From: Limnohabitans sp. WS1 | Lineage (GTDB): Bacteria; Pseudomonadota; Gammaproteobacteria; Burkholderiales; Burkholderiaceae_C | Assembly: GCF_003063265.1 (NCBI RefSeq) | Contig: NZ_NERU01000012.1 | Span: 62,001 to 126,000 of the forward strand | Direction of reading: 5' to 3' | Length of the DNA stretch: 64,000 nucleotides | In this document: one piece after another, positions 18,884 to 28,201 of the stretch | Numbering within the stretch: the stretch's first letter is position 1 | Layout of the letters: every line of letters starts with the position of its first letter | Notes under the pieces: generated by a model | The model's input: the letters and a program-made list of their open reading frames with translations, nothing else | Told to the model about the DNA's origin: nothing | The model's database searches: none | Translations under genes and position numbers: made by a program

Positions 18884-19266
18884 TTCTTTCATTCAACGCC
18901 AGCCCCATCGTGCCTGACGCCATGTCTTGGCAACCCGCGGTGGGTCTGTCACGACTGGATCACGATGAGGTCCTCATGGGCGAAATCATTGCATTGCTTG
19001 AAACTGCCTTGCGAGATCGCGTCCTGGACGTGAACATGCGGGCACATTCAAATGACTTCAACAGCCTGAGGCAACTGACCCACTCGCAGCTGCCCAGTTT
19101 GAAAATTTTGGGTTTTGATCAACAAGCCAAAGTGTTTGAGGCTTTTGAATCGGCTGTTGTCATGTCGGACGAATTGGCGTGCAAACGCTTGACCCCAATG
19201 GTCCAGAAAATTTGGATGAGCACCATTGAATCTCTGACGCAACACCAACGAACAGTGGCCCCCTGA
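18871..19266 (+). CDS. Hpt-like (histidine phosphotransfer-like) protein
   Basis: A 131-residue, mostly helical soluble protein. The stretch RQLTHSQLPSLKILGFDQQAKVFEAFE near residues 67-93 is laid out like the Hpt core H-S-x-K-G-x-x-x-x-L-G, with a candidate phospho-accepting His. The match is imperfect, so this is a structural guess. It overlaps the STAS gene by 13 bases and is followed 2 bases later by a glycosyltransferase gene starting with GTG. It could pass a signal to the receiver domain of the REC-PP2C-HATPase protein of the same cluster. Alternative: an unrelated helical protein. Confidence 0.55.
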   Translation: MGKMILSFNASPIVPDAMSWQPAVGLSRLDHDEVLMGEIIALLETALRDRVLDVNMRAHSNDFNSLRQLTHSQLPSLKILGFDQQAKVFEAFESAVVMSDELACKRLTPMVQKIWMSTIESLTQHQRTVAP

Positions 19267-19268
19267 CC

Positions 19269-20483
19269 GTGCGCATCGGTGTGATCTCTGCACTGTATCC
19301 GCCGACGGCCATCGGTGGCGCAGAGATCATGGCGCAACAACTGGTGGACGGTTTGCGCAGCCAAGGCTGGGATGTCTTTGTTTTGACACTGCAAGCACCT
19401 CAAGCGCCCATGGCCGATGAACCACACATCCATCGTGTTCCCCTTCAAAATATTTACTGGCCCTATGAGCGGGGTCAAAAATCACCCTCTTCACTTCGAC
19501 GATTGATTTGGCATGCCCTGGACACATCCAATCCCTGGATGACTCAGCAGGTTCGACGATGGGCACTCGAAAAAAAACTGGACATCGTCAACACCCACAA
19601 CCTGCAGGGGTTTTCGACGGGCATTTGGTCTGGGTTACAAACATTGAATCTGCCCATCGTGCATGTGTTGCATGACTTTTCACTTTTATGCCCACGAACC
19701 GTGCTCTACAAAAACGGGCGCGTTTGTGGCCTGCATGAACGCAGGTGCACCGAATGCCGTTGGTTGACCGCACCACGCGCCAACCACACCGCTTCAGTCT
19801 CGGCCGTGGTGGGGGTCAGTCAATTCATTTTGCAGCTCCATCGTGAGCACGGCTTGTTCAGACAAGCGCAGGGGCAAGTCATCTACAACGCACTGAACCC
19901 CCAAAAAAGCCATCACCAAACCGCGACTCGGAGCCGCATCGGCCCACTCAGATTGGGATTTTTGGGACGACTTGACCAAGCCAAAGGCTTGGATGTGTTG
20001 CTGGCGGCCGCAGAGATCCTGCGGTTGAAAGGCTTGCCCATCCAATGGGTGCTGGCAGGCAAAGGACCGAGTCAAGACATTGAACGCTGGCAAATGCAAT
20101 ACCCCTTGCTCGACCTTCAATGGCGTGGCCACATTGACCCTGACACCTTGTGGCCTGACGTGGATGCCCTGGTCTTTCCAAGCAATTCGTACGAAGCCCT
20201 TGGCAACGTCATTTTGGAGGCTGCAGCTGCCGCCAAAGCCAGCATTGCCAGTCGACATGGTGGCGGGGTCGAATTGATTGAAGAGGGACTCACGGGTGCC
20301 TTCTTCGAGCCCGGCAATCCAGAGGATTTGGCCAAGGTCATTTGGGCACTGGAGCAGGATCCCGAGCGGTGGCAAACCATGGGTCTGCATGCTCGTCAAA
20401 AAGCACAAGCCTTCACGTCACAACGCCGCCTGAGGCAATTCACCGATTTATTCAAGGATGTCCTGCATGCCCACCGCACATGA
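19269..20483 (+). CDS. Glycosyltransferase, GT4-like
   Basis: A 404-residue retaining glycosyltransferase with GT-B fold. The N-terminus RIGVISALYPPTAIGGAEIMAQQL is typical of the acceptor domain. The donor domain has LGFLGRLDQAKGLDVLLAA, DALVFPSNSYEALGNVILEAAAAAKASIAS with the EX7E nucleotide-sugar motif, and GLTGAFFEPGNPEDLAKVI. It acts at the cytoplasmic face of the inner membrane on the lipid-linked repeat unit; donor and linkage unknown. The start is GTG two bases after the Hpt-like gene, and its end overlaps the next gene. Confidence 0.9.
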   Translation: MRIGVISALYPPTAIGGAEIMAQQLVDGLRSQGWDVFVLTLQAPQAPMADEPHIHRVPLQNIYWPYERGQKSPSSLRRLIWHALDTSNPWMTQQVRRWALEKKLDIVNTHNLQGFSTGIWSGLQTLNLPIVHVLHDFSLLCPRTVLYKNGRVCGLHERRCTECRWLTAPRANHTASVSAVVGVSQFILQLHREHGLFRQAQGQVIYNALNPQKSHHQTATRSRIGPLRLGFLGRLDQAKGLDVLLAAAEILRLKGLPIQWVLAGKGPSQDIERWQMQYPLLDLQWRGHIDPDTLWPDVDALVFPSNSYEALGNVILEAAAAAKASIASRHGGGVELIEEGLTGAFFEPGNPEDLAKVIWALEQDPERWQTMGLHARQKAQAFTSQRRLRQFTDLFKDVLHAHRT

Positions 20484-21642
20484 ATCCCACACGCGGCGTG
20501 CACATCACCTTAAAGTGGCCATCGTTCATGACTGGTTGGTCATCTACGGTGGGGCCGAGCGTGTGCTCGAGCACATCATTGACCTTTACCCTGATGCAGA
20601 TGTCTTTTCGTTGATCGATTTTGTGAAAGATGATCAGCGGCATTTTTTGCGCGGCAAAACACCCATCACCAGTTTTCTGCAAAAAATTCCAGGTGCACGC
20701 CACCATTACCGAAAAATGTTGCCCCTGATGCCACTGGCCATTGAGCAACTCGACCTCAGCAGTTATGACCTGATCATCTCCAGCCACTACAGCGTTGCCA
20801 AAGGGGTGTTGACAGGCCCCAATCAAACCCATGTTTGTTACTGTCATTCCCCCATGCGTTATGCATGGGACCACTACCACGAATACCTGCGCGAGATGAA
20901 CCTGGAGCGGGGCCTGAAATCCTGGTTTGCCCGCTGGCAACTTCACCGCATCCGAGGCTGGGACATTCAAAGTGCCAATGGCGTGGACCAGTTCATCGCC
21001 AACTCCAAATTTGTGGCCAAACGCATCAGCAAATACTACCGTCGCACCCCTTGCGTGATCCCACCGCCCGTGGACACCGACTTGTTCTGTTTAGAGACTG
21101 AGCGGGACGATTTTTATGTTTGTGCAGGCCGATTTGTGCCCTTCAAACGCATTGATCTGGTCGCACAAGCGTTCACCAGCATGCCAGACAAACGGCTGAT
21201 CCTCATCGGTGATGGTCCTGAAATGGCCAAAATCCGAAGCAAAGCAGGACCCAATGTCACCTTCACAGGCTTTTTACCGCCAGAGCAAGTTCGGGCTTAT
21301 TTGGCCAAGGCACGGGCATTCATTTTCCCCTCCGAAGAAGACTTTGGCATCGTTCCCGTCGAAGCCCAGGCTTGTGGAACACCGGTGATTGCATACGGTC
21401 GGGGGGGTGCACTGGAAACCGTGATTCCTTGGCCTGGCACACCACAACAAGGTCTTTACCCCACGGGTGTTTTTTTCCATGAACAAACGGCAGAGAGTTT
21501 GTCGGAAGCAGTTTGGCAATTTGAACGGATTGCCACAGAGCTTGATGCCGAGAAAATTTGTCAACATGCCCAGATTTTTTCAGTACCTGCCTTCAAAGCC
21601 AGCTTTGCACGTGCGGTCAATGAGGCGCTCAAAGCAGGCTAA
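20467..21642 (+). CDS. Glycosyltransferase, GT4-like (WbaZ-type)
   Basis: A 391-residue GT-B glycosyltransferase. KVAIVHDWLVIYGGAERVLEHIIDLYPDADVF near the N-terminus and CYCHSPMRYAWDHYHEYL are typical of the WbaZ/mannosyltransferase-like branch. The donor domain shows YVCAGRFVPFKRIDLVAQAF and FPSEEDFGIVPVEAQACGTPVIAYGRGGALETV, containing the EX7E motif. The ATG at 20467 has an AGGA site 8-9 bases upstream; another ATG nine bases earlier is possible. It overlaps the previous gene by 17 bases, indicating coupling. Mannose transfer is suggested only by the subfamily resemblance. Confidence 0.9.
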   Translation: MPTAHESHTRRAHHLKVAIVHDWLVIYGGAERVLEHIIDLYPDADVFSLIDFVKDDQRHFLRGKTPITSFLQKIPGARHHYRKMLPLMPLAIEQLDLSSYDLIISSHYSVAKGVLTGPNQTHVCYCHSPMRYAWDHYHEYLREMNLERGLKSWFARWQLHRIRGWDIQSANGVDQFIANSKFVAKRISKYYRRTPCVIPPPVDTDLFCLETERDDFYVCAGRFVPFKRIDLVAQAFTSMPDKRLILIGDGPEMAKIRSKAGPNVTFTGFLPPEQVRAYLAKARAFIFPSEEDFGIVPVEAQACGTPVIAYGRGGALETVIPWPGTPQQGLYPTGVFFHEQTAESLSEAVWQFERIATELDAEKICQHAQIFSVPAFKASFARAVNEALKAG

Positions 21643-21692
21643 AGACCCGCGATCGCGATCACAAACGACGCCACATGCCCATCAAAGATGGG

Positions 21693-22826
21693 TCATCGGC
21701 ATGGTGCTGTGACGGCCTCCAAAATGACCGTGGCTGTTTGTCGCCAGACAAAAGTTCTTGCCCTGTCTTGACCACGGCGGCTCATTTGCAAACGCAGAAC
21801 AGGGTCGTGGACCAATGAACTCAATGCCGCTGCCAAGGAGGCTGGATCATTCGGATCACAGTAAAGCGCCGCATCGGCACTGATCTCGGGCAACGCCGAC
21901 GTGCGAGAGACCACGACAGGGCAACCGTGCCACATGGCCTCCAAGGGTGGCAAGCCAAAACCTTCATAAAAAGAAGGGTAGGCCATGACCGTGGCGCGTC
22001 GGTAGAGGGTCACCAATTCGGCATCAGTGACGTATCCCAAATGGTGAATTTTTTCGGTACTGAGCGTGCTGCGAGAGAAAACCCGATCATTTTTTTGACC
22101 CACGATGACGCAGGCTGGCGCATGTGGCCCCATCAGTTCCAAGGCCTTGATCACACTCAAAAAATTCTTATTCGGGTTGTCACTCGACACCGCCAACACA
22201 AAGGGTCGATCGGCCAACAAGTCCATCAAAATTTTGAGCCTTGGGGTCAAGTCTGGGGTCACACGCGCCATGTGATCCGCTCCCAAATGGGCCACGGTCA
22301 ATCGAGATCGGTCCACTCCCATGAATCTGGCCAACTCACTGGCTGAAAAACTCGAATTGGTCAACACACCCAAACCCCAACGGGCCACCATCCAAAACAT
22401 CAAGCGATACCAACAACGCAGCGCCAGCGTGAAGTTTTGCGGAATGGCAAATGTCTGAGCGTCGTGCAAAAACGTCCATTGATGCCGTTTGAACAATGGG
22501 GCGGTATTGCAAAAATTGAGCAAAAGACGACCCGCAGTGCAGCGTGGCAGGTCCCACTGCTCCCAGGCATGGCCTTGAAAAACCCCCGTTTGCCACAAAC
22601 GCAGTTCTGGCCAAGGGTTGGACAGTGCTTCTGGCGTGCGTGGGGCAATCAAGCCAAAACGGAGCACCTGACCTGAACCCCGCCAGCATCCCTGTGAGTC
22701 CAGATGATCGCGTACCAAAGCTGAAATGACTTCGCGGGCCACGCGCTCGACCCCCGTCACAGGCCGCGTCAAAAAACGTGCGTTGATCCAGATGACCTTC
22801 TCTGGGGATAACATTTCTCCCGTCAT
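21693..22826 (-). CDS. Glycosyltransferase, GT4-like, on opposite strand
   Basis: A 377-residue GT-B glycosyltransferase encoded against the direction of the cluster. IWINARFLTRPVTGVERVAREVISAL is the typical N-terminus of a group-1 family. The donor half has FVLAVSSDNPNKNFLSVIKALE, HLGYVTDAELVTLYRRATVMAYPSFYEGFGLPPLEAMWHGCPVVVSRTSALPEI, and AALYCDPNDPASLAAAL. It is convergent with the WbaZ-like gene and divergent from the REC-PP2C-HATPase gene, with a 72-base AT-rich spacer that should hold both promoters. A start five codons later (MLSPEK) is possible. Confidence 0.9.
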   Translation of the reverse strand: MTGEMLSPEKVIWINARFLTRPVTGVERVAREVISALVRDHLDSQGCWRGSGQVLRFGLIAPRTPEALSNPWPELRLWQTGVFQGHAWEQWDLPRCTAGRLLLNFCNTAPLFKRHQWTFLHDAQTFAIPQNFTLALRCWYRLMFWMVARWGLGVLTNSSFSASELARFMGVDRSRLTVAHLGADHMARVTPDLTPRLKILMDLLADRPFVLAVSSDNPNKNFLSVIKALELMGPHAPACVIVGQKNDRVFSRSTLSTEKIHHLGYVTDAELVTLYRRATVMAYPSFYEGFGLPPLEAMWHGCPVVVSRTSALPEISADAALYCDPNDPASLAAALSSLVHDPVLRLQMSRRGQDRARTFVWRQTATVILEAVTAPCR

Positions 22827-22898
22827 TTCAAATCTTTTGGTTTAAATGTGGATAATAAAGAATAAATTCATCATATCTAAATTCAACAGCCCATCAAA
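22827..22898. promoter_or_regulatory. AT-rich divergent promoter region
   Basis: A 72-base AT-rich spacer between the oppositely oriented glycosyltransferase and regulator genes, with several A/T-only stretches such as GATAATAAAG that could serve as -10 boxes in either direction. The 12-mer AATAAATTCATC at about 22862 recurs at about 30803, ahead of the last gene of the cluster. No clear operator symmetry is seen. Confidence 0.4.
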
Positions 22899-24572
22899 GT
22901 GACAGAAACGTTATCACCCGTGAGTGTGCTGATGGTTGACGATGACGCCGTCATGCGTCATCTTGTCAAAACATGGCTAAAGGGCCACGCACACTGTCTG
23001 GCCGTGAACAGCCCCAACCAGGCCCTTGAGGCTCTGAACGGCAAGCACTGGGATATTTTTTTTGTAGACCTGAATTTAGGCAGCCACCATCCAGATGGCG
23101 GTGGACTGAGTTTGGTCGAGGCCGCGCACCGCCTGCACCCCCAAGCCGCCTGTGTCTTGATGACCGCACACGGAAAACAAGAAGAGTTTTCCAGTGCCGT
23201 CAATCTCGGCGTCGATCAAATCCTGATCAAACCCTTTTTAAAACAAACTTTCTTTGCCACGCTCAAAAGATTGCAAGACATTCGGCAAACGCGCGAAGCA
23301 CTCAAGGCCGCTCAAAGCTTGCTGGAACAGCAAAACGAAGAACTCCAAACACGCCGTCTACACGAGCAAAAACTGGCCACATTGGCCCAAAAATACCTTC
23401 TTTTTTCTTTGCCCCAAGAAAGCATTCCTGGGCTGCAAATTCACGCCGCATCACAAGCACAAGACGGTGCCAGTGGGGACTTGGTCGATGTGGTCGCAAC
23501 GCAGCGCGGTGTTTGTCTGGTCAGCGGTGACGTGATGGGCAAGGGTTTGGGTGCTGCCATTGTTTCTGCTGGAATCAAAATCAGCCTCTCCCAACTCAGA
23601 CCCCTGCAATACATGGCCAGCCCCATGCAGGTGCTCCAACAGCTCAGAGAAAAAGTCACGCCCATGCTCAAAGAGAGTGAAAGTCTCTTGACTTTGAGCT
23701 TGGCGGACATCGATACCCAGCAAGGCCTGCTCGAATGGGTCGATTGCGGCGCACCACATCTGCTGCTGCAAAGAGCCTGTGATGGGCACATATTGTTCAT
23801 TGCGGGCCACATGATGCCCTTGGGCATTGCGACAGAAACCATCACCAGTTGCTCGGTGCCCGTGTTGCAAGATGACCGCTTGCTGCTGGTCTCGGATGGC
23901 ATTCTTGACGCTTGGGGACTGCCCTTGGCTCAAGAAGCCTACCAAAAAATAGCGCAGATCATGGCCCTTTATCCAATGGGGCAAGAAGCACCATTGGTCA
24001 ATGCGCTGGTCAAGCAACCCTGCGCAAGCACAGGGGTCGCTGACGATCGTTCATGCATTGCCTTGCACTACACCGCTCCGAATCCACTTTCCAGAGCAGT
24101 CCATTCAAAGCAGTTCAAAGCCGAAATGCAGGTTTTACCGGACATCCGCGCCTGGGTTGAAGACATCGTTTCTCCATGTCTGTCCCATTGTGAAGAAGCA
24201 AGCAGCGTGCACTGGAAACAGCACATGACATTGGGACTGTCAGAGACCGCAAGCAATGTCATTGGACATGCTTGTCAGGCAGCACAGACCCACGCCACAC
24301 CGATCCATTTGCTGGTCATCCTGGATCGCCACGGACTTTGGCTTGAATGGCATTACCAAGGCCAGGCGTTCAAACCTGCCGAACGGGAATCAAGAACATT
24401 GCCTGAACCCGACTTGCTGGCGCAATCAGGTTATGGACTGTCCATCATTGATGCGGTTTTTGAACACGTCCACTACTTCACCAGCATCCCGCACGGCCAA
24501 TCCATCGTCACCTACAAACCTTGGCCCCAAGAACCATCGATTCAGATTCATCCCACTGGGGTGACACCATGA
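22899..24572 (+). CDS. Receiver-PP2C phosphatase-HATPase regulator
   Basis: A 557-residue cytoplasmic signalling protein. The receiver domain (about 8-125) has the acidic pocket VDDD, the phosphoacceptor Asp in FFVDLNLG, Thr in LMTAH and Lys in LIKPF. A coiled coil (about 130-170, LLEQQNEELQTRRLHEQKL) follows. A SpoIIE/PP2C domain comes next (about 180-390: GDLVDVV, SGDVMGKGLGAAIVSAG, LLLVSDGI, GVADDRS). The C-terminal anti-sigma-type HATPase (about 420-550) has ETASNVIGHA (N-box) and SGYGLSIIDAVFE (G-box). Phosphatase and kinase for a STAS protein are thus in one chain under receiver control, similar in parts list to Vibrio SypE. The likely target is the STAS protein at 18542. The start is GTG. 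The wza-like gene overlaps its stop (ATGA). Confidence 0.9.
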   Translation: MTETLSPVSVLMVDDDAVMRHLVKTWLKGHAHCLAVNSPNQALEALNGKHWDIFFVDLNLGSHHPDGGGLSLVEAAHRLHPQAACVLMTAHGKQEEFSSAVNLGVDQILIKPFLKQTFFATLKRLQDIRQTREALKAAQSLLEQQNEELQTRRLHEQKLATLAQKYLLFSLPQESIPGLQIHAASQAQDGASGDLVDVVATQRGVCLVSGDVMGKGLGAAIVSAGIKISLSQLRPLQYMASPMQVLQQLREKVTPMLKESESLLTLSLADIDTQQGLLEWVDCGAPHLLLQRACDGHILFIAGHMMPLGIATETITSCSVPVLQDDRLLLVSDGILDAWGLPLAQEAYQKIAQIMALYPMGQEAPLVNALVKQPCASTGVADDRSCIALHYTAPNPLSRAVHSKQFKAEMQVLPDIRAWVEDIVSPCLSHCEEASSVHWKQHMTLGLSETASNVIGHACQAAQTHATPIHLLVILDRHGLWLEWHYQGQAFKPAERESRTLPEPDLLAQSGYGLSIIDAVFEHVHYFTSIPHGQSIVTYKPWPQEPSIQIHPTGVTP

Positions 24573-26938
24573 CACCGTTTTTTTTAAACCCTATGGCACC
24601 TCCATCACGCGCTGAAAATGCAGGCCACAAGCGATGGATGCACTCCGTCCTTGCCTGCTTTTTCTTAAGCACCTTGCTGTGTGTGCCGGAGTCATTCGCC
24701 CAAGAATACAAGGCCCCGTCCATCACTGAGCTTTATGGCAGCCCTAAGCCACAAAACGCCAACACGAGCACAGAAGCCCCACAGGACAGCAGCTCATCAC
24801 AACGGCAGGAAAGACCCGGCAGTCTTTATCCCAGTTTGCGTGCCAACAACCTGTCCACAAGGGTGGTGGTCGAATCAGCGCCCCAATCACGTCCCCCTGA
24901 AAAAGCATCACCCTTGAAATCGGACATGTCCGATTTTGAAATACTCGTTCAACAAAGTCTGGGCATCACCCTGCCTGTCTTTGCAGACCATCTTTTTCAA
25001 AGCCCAAACGCCTCGTTCAACATCGGCGATCAAGTCAATGTCCCCGCTGACTTCGTCATTGGTCCTGGCGATGACATCATTGTTCGGGCTTGGGGCTCGG
25101 TTGAACTGGAATACGCCGTCACTGTTGACCGCAGGGGCAGTGTTTTCATTCCCAAAGTGGGCAGCATTCAGTTGTCTGGTCTCACATACAAAGAACTGCA
25201 ACCCGTTTTAAATCAAGCGATGTCACGGGTTTACAAAAGCTTTGAGCTGTCTGTGACCATGGGCAGCTTGCGCAGCATCAGCCTTTATGTGACCGGATTT
25301 GCACGCAAACCTGGAACCTACCAAGTCAATTCACTGTCATCACTGATCAGTGCGCTGTTCGTCACCGGGGGACCCGCTGCCAACGGCAACCTGAGAAACA
25401 TTGAACTGCGCAGAGGCAATGAAAAAATTGCCGAATTCGATTTGTATGATTTTTTGCTCAACGGCAACCGCAGTGCCGACATGCGCTTGCAAAACGAAGA
25501 CGTCATCCACATCCCCCCCATGCAGGGCCAAGTGGCCATTGCAGGCAGCGTGCGCAACTCGGCCATCTACCAATACAAAGCAGGGATGACGCTGGCTCAG
25601 CTGTTGAGCATCAGCGGGGGAACCACGTCAACAGCAGATGGTTTGCGCATCAAACTCGAACGCATTGCCAAACCTGCAGACAAAAAGACCCCGACACCAA
25701 AAGCCAGCCGTTTGATTGAGGAGTTGGACTTTGGCAAAGAGGCCATGCAAACCGTTTTGCGCGATGGCGATCTGGTGGTGCTGGTGCCTGTCTCGCCACA
25801 ATTCAACAACGCGGTGACCCTCAAGGGACAAGTGGCCCTGCCTTTGCGGCATGCATGGCGAGAGGGCTTGCGCATCTCGGACATTATTCCCGATGTGAAC
25901 GCGCTGATTTCACCCGCCTACTGGATTGAAAAGAACAGTCAAAACAAGATTGCATCTTTTTTGACAGATCCCGCCAACATCAAAATTGAACCCAGATTTC
26001 CCGAGATCAATTGGGAATATGCAGTGATTGAAAGGGTTCTGAACCCTTCACTTCAAATGACCTTGATACCCTTTGAATTGGGCAAGGTCGTCTTTAACCG
26101 AGACCCTCAACACAATTTGGTGCTGCAACCCGGTGACACGATCACCGTTTTCTCTCGCAACGACTTTCGAGGCCCCATTGAGCAAAGCACTCGCGTGGTC
26201 AAGATCGAAGGTGAAGTTCGCAGGCCTGGCATGTACACCGTCCAAGCAGGAGACACACTGTCAACGCTCTTGGAAAAAGCAGGCGGCGTCACGCGCTTGG
26301 GTTATCTCTACGGCGCACAGTTGTTTCGAGAATCGGTCAGACAACAACAACAACGCCGCACAGAAGATGCCATCAACGCCATGGAGCGTGATTTCGCCAA
26401 ATTCCTGATTGAACGCAGCCGCGAAACCGTTGCAACGGGCGAGACCGAAACCGTTTCAGCGGAAAAAAATGCCGTCCAGTCCTTCTTGGATAACCTGCGC
26501 AAACTCAAGCCAGAAGGCCGAATGATTTTGGAGCTCAACAGCCAAACTCGGCATCCAGATCAGCTGCCCAAAATTCGACTCGAAAACAACGACAGTTTTT
26601 TCATTCCCGCTGTTCCTGAAACCGTGGAAGTGATGGGCTCGGTCATGGCCGAACGTTCATTCCTTTGGCAGAAAAACAGAGATGCCGAGGACTACATCCA
26701 AATGGCCGGAGGGCGTCGAAGTTCCGCCAGAAGCACAACCGCCATCGTGATTCGTCCAGATGGCACCCTCGTTGCAGCCGATCAACTCGGGTCTGAAGAC
26801 ATCGCCCCGGGTGACACGATCTGGGTCGAAGAAAACACCGAAGCGGTCAGCTGGATACGACGCGTCAAGGACATCTCACAAATCGTCTACCAACTGGGCA
26901 TGGGCATTGCAGGCATTCGCATTGTCAAAGGGCTGTAA
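24569..26938 (+). CDS. Polysaccharide export protein with SLBB domains (Wza-like)
   Basis: A 789-residue exported protein. The signal peptide lies at about residues 24-45 (LACFFLSTLLCVPESFAQ); no lipobox cysteine follows, unlike E. coli Wza. VPADFVIGPGDDIIVRAWGSVELEYAVTVDRRG opens the poly-export domain (about 165-255). Several SLBB domains follow (for example VYVTGFARKPGTYQV-like near 265, QVAIAGSVRNSAIYQYKAGMTLAQLLSISGG near 325, VKIEGEVRRPGMYTVQAGDTLSTLLEKAGGVTRLGYLYGA near 545). It probably forms the periplasm-spanning outer-membrane export channel. It is longer than E. coli Wza (379), like the long SLBB exporters. The start at 24569 is set by the ATGA overlap. Confidence 0.92.
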   Translation: MTPFFLNPMAPPSRAENAGHKRWMHSVLACFFLSTLLCVPESFAQEYKAPSITELYGSPKPQNANTSTEAPQDSSSSQRQERPGSLYPSLRANNLSTRVVVESAPQSRPPEKASPLKSDMSDFEILVQQSLGITLPVFADHLFQSPNASFNIGDQVNVPADFVIGPGDDIIVRAWGSVELEYAVTVDRRGSVFIPKVGSIQLSGLTYKELQPVLNQAMSRVYKSFELSVTMGSLRSISLYVTGFARKPGTYQVNSLSSLISALFVTGGPAANGNLRNIELRRGNEKIAEFDLYDFLLNGNRSADMRLQNEDVIHIPPMQGQVAIAGSVRNSAIYQYKAGMTLAQLLSISGGTTSTADGLRIKLERIAKPADKKTPTPKASRLIEELDFGKEAMQTVLRDGDLVVLVPVSPQFNNAVTLKGQVALPLRHAWREGLRISDIIPDVNALISPAYWIEKNSQNKIASFLTDPANIKIEPRFPEINWEYAVIERVLNPSLQMTLIPFELGKVVFNRDPQHNLVLQPGDTITVFSRNDFRGPIEQSTRVVKIEGEVRRPGMYTVQAGDTLSTLLEKAGGVTRLGYLYGAQLFRESVRQQQQRRTEDAINAMERDFAKFLIERSRETVATGETETVSAEKNAVQSFLDNLRKLKPEGRMILELNSQTRHPDQLPKIRLENNDSFFIPAVPETVEVMGSVMAERSFLWQKNRDAEDYIQMAGGRRSSARSTTAIVIRPDGTLVAADQLGSEDIAPGDTIWVEENTEAVSWIRRVKDISQIVYQLGMGIAGIRIVKGL

Positions 26939-28201
26939 ATGAAACCCAGCCGCCCCCTGCCCAAGCACAGAGAGGTGTCTTCAAGACCGCCCTCTGCAAG
27001 CTCGGACACCTACAGCCTCATGCCCGTGCTCTTGCCGCTGGTGCAAGCGAAATGGTGGGTGATGGGAGTGCCCTTGGTGGTCTCGGTTCTGGTCCTGTTG
27101 CACGGGATATTTTCAACCCAGTATTTCAAGGCATCGACCCGGGTTCTTCCGCCTCAATACAACCAAAACACCATCAGCCGCGGCCTGATTGCGATGGGAG
27201 GAGAGAGTGCCTTGGGCAATTCAGCGCTCAACCTGAAAAACCCGACCGATCTTTTTGTGGGCATTTTGCGCAGCCGCACCATTTTGGATGGTGTGATTCA
27301 AAACCATGATTTGCTCAAGCACTACGAAGCCAAGGACATGGACACGGCCCGGCAATTGCTTGAGTCACGCACCGACATCAATTCGGGCAAAGATGGCATT
27401 GTGGAGATTTCGGTGGAAGACTCTGACCCGGTCAGAGCGGCACAACTGGCCAATGCCTACGTCCTGGAACTTCAAACCTTTTCCAGTGATTTGGCCAAAA
27501 AAGAAGGTGGCAGGCGAAGCGACTTTTTCAACAACGCGCTGAGCAAAGCCCGGCAAAGCCTCAACGAAGCAGATGAACAACTGAGAAGAACCGAAAAGCG
27601 AACAGGTTTTACACGCCTTCGCGGCCAAGATGAAGCCATCTTGAGCACCGCACGAGATTTGCGCAATCAAATTGCCAACAAGGAAGTTCAACTGAGGACC
27701 TTGCTCAGTTATGCCACCGACGACAACCCCGACGTTCGACTCTTGCGCAGCGAACTGGGCAACCTGAAACAAAAAGTGCAAGAAGCCACCAGCGAAATAC
27801 CGGGCTCTGCATCCAAACCCAACAGTCAAGGCGCGTTTGTCCCTCTGTCAAAGGCACCCGATGCCTTGATGGAGCACAGTCAACGCAAGCGCGATGTGGA
27901 GTATTGGGAAAACATTGTGACCATCTTGGGGCAATACACCGAGCTGGGCAAGATGGATGAAACGCGGGATTTTTCCTTGTTTCAGGTGCTCGACATCGCC
28001 ATCAGCCCCCAAAACAAATCGCGGCCACGCATCAAAGTCAACGTCATCCTTTCCGGGGTCGGCTCCACCATGCTGACCATCATGTTCATTTGGGCTCGTG
28101 CCTACGTGAGACAACGCAGAAATGCGAGCTCCAAATTTGCCGACCAATTCGTCATTCTTAAAAATGAATTGTTCAAAAACCCTTTGAAGCGCCCCGAATG
28201 A
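26939..28201 (+). CDS. Polysaccharide chain-length determinant (Wzz/PCP type)
   Basis: A 420-residue inner-membrane co-polymerase. The first membrane helix lies near residues 37-60 (KWWVMGVPLVVSVLVLLHGIF), followed by the periplasmic part with FKASTRVLPPQYNQN and long helical stretches (about 190-260, KARQSLNEADEQLRRTEKR). The second helix is near 362-385 (VILSGVGSTMLTIMFIWARAYVRQRR). No tyrosine-kinase domain is attached and no separate kinase or phosphatase gene is present in the cluster. It begins on the base after the stop of the export gene and overlaps the flippase start by 4 bases. Confidence 0.9.
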   Translation: MKPSRPLPKHREVSSRPPSASSDTYSLMPVLLPLVQAKWWVMGVPLVVSVLVLLHGIFSTQYFKASTRVLPPQYNQNTISRGLIAMGGESALGNSALNLKNPTDLFVGILRSRTILDGVIQNHDLLKHYEAKDMDTARQLLESRTDINSGKDGIVEISVEDSDPVRAAQLANAYVLELQTFSSDLAKKEGGRRSDFFNNALSKARQSLNEADEQLRRTEKRTGFTRLRGQDEAILSTARDLRNQIANKEVQLRTLLSYATDDNPDVRLLRSELGNLKQKVQEATSEIPGSASKPNSQGAFVPLSKAPDALMEHSQRKRDVEYWENIVTILGQYTELGKMDETRDFSLFQVLDIAISPQNKSRPRIKVNVILSGVGSTMLTIMFIWARAYVRQRRNASSKFADQFVILKNELFKNPLKRPE

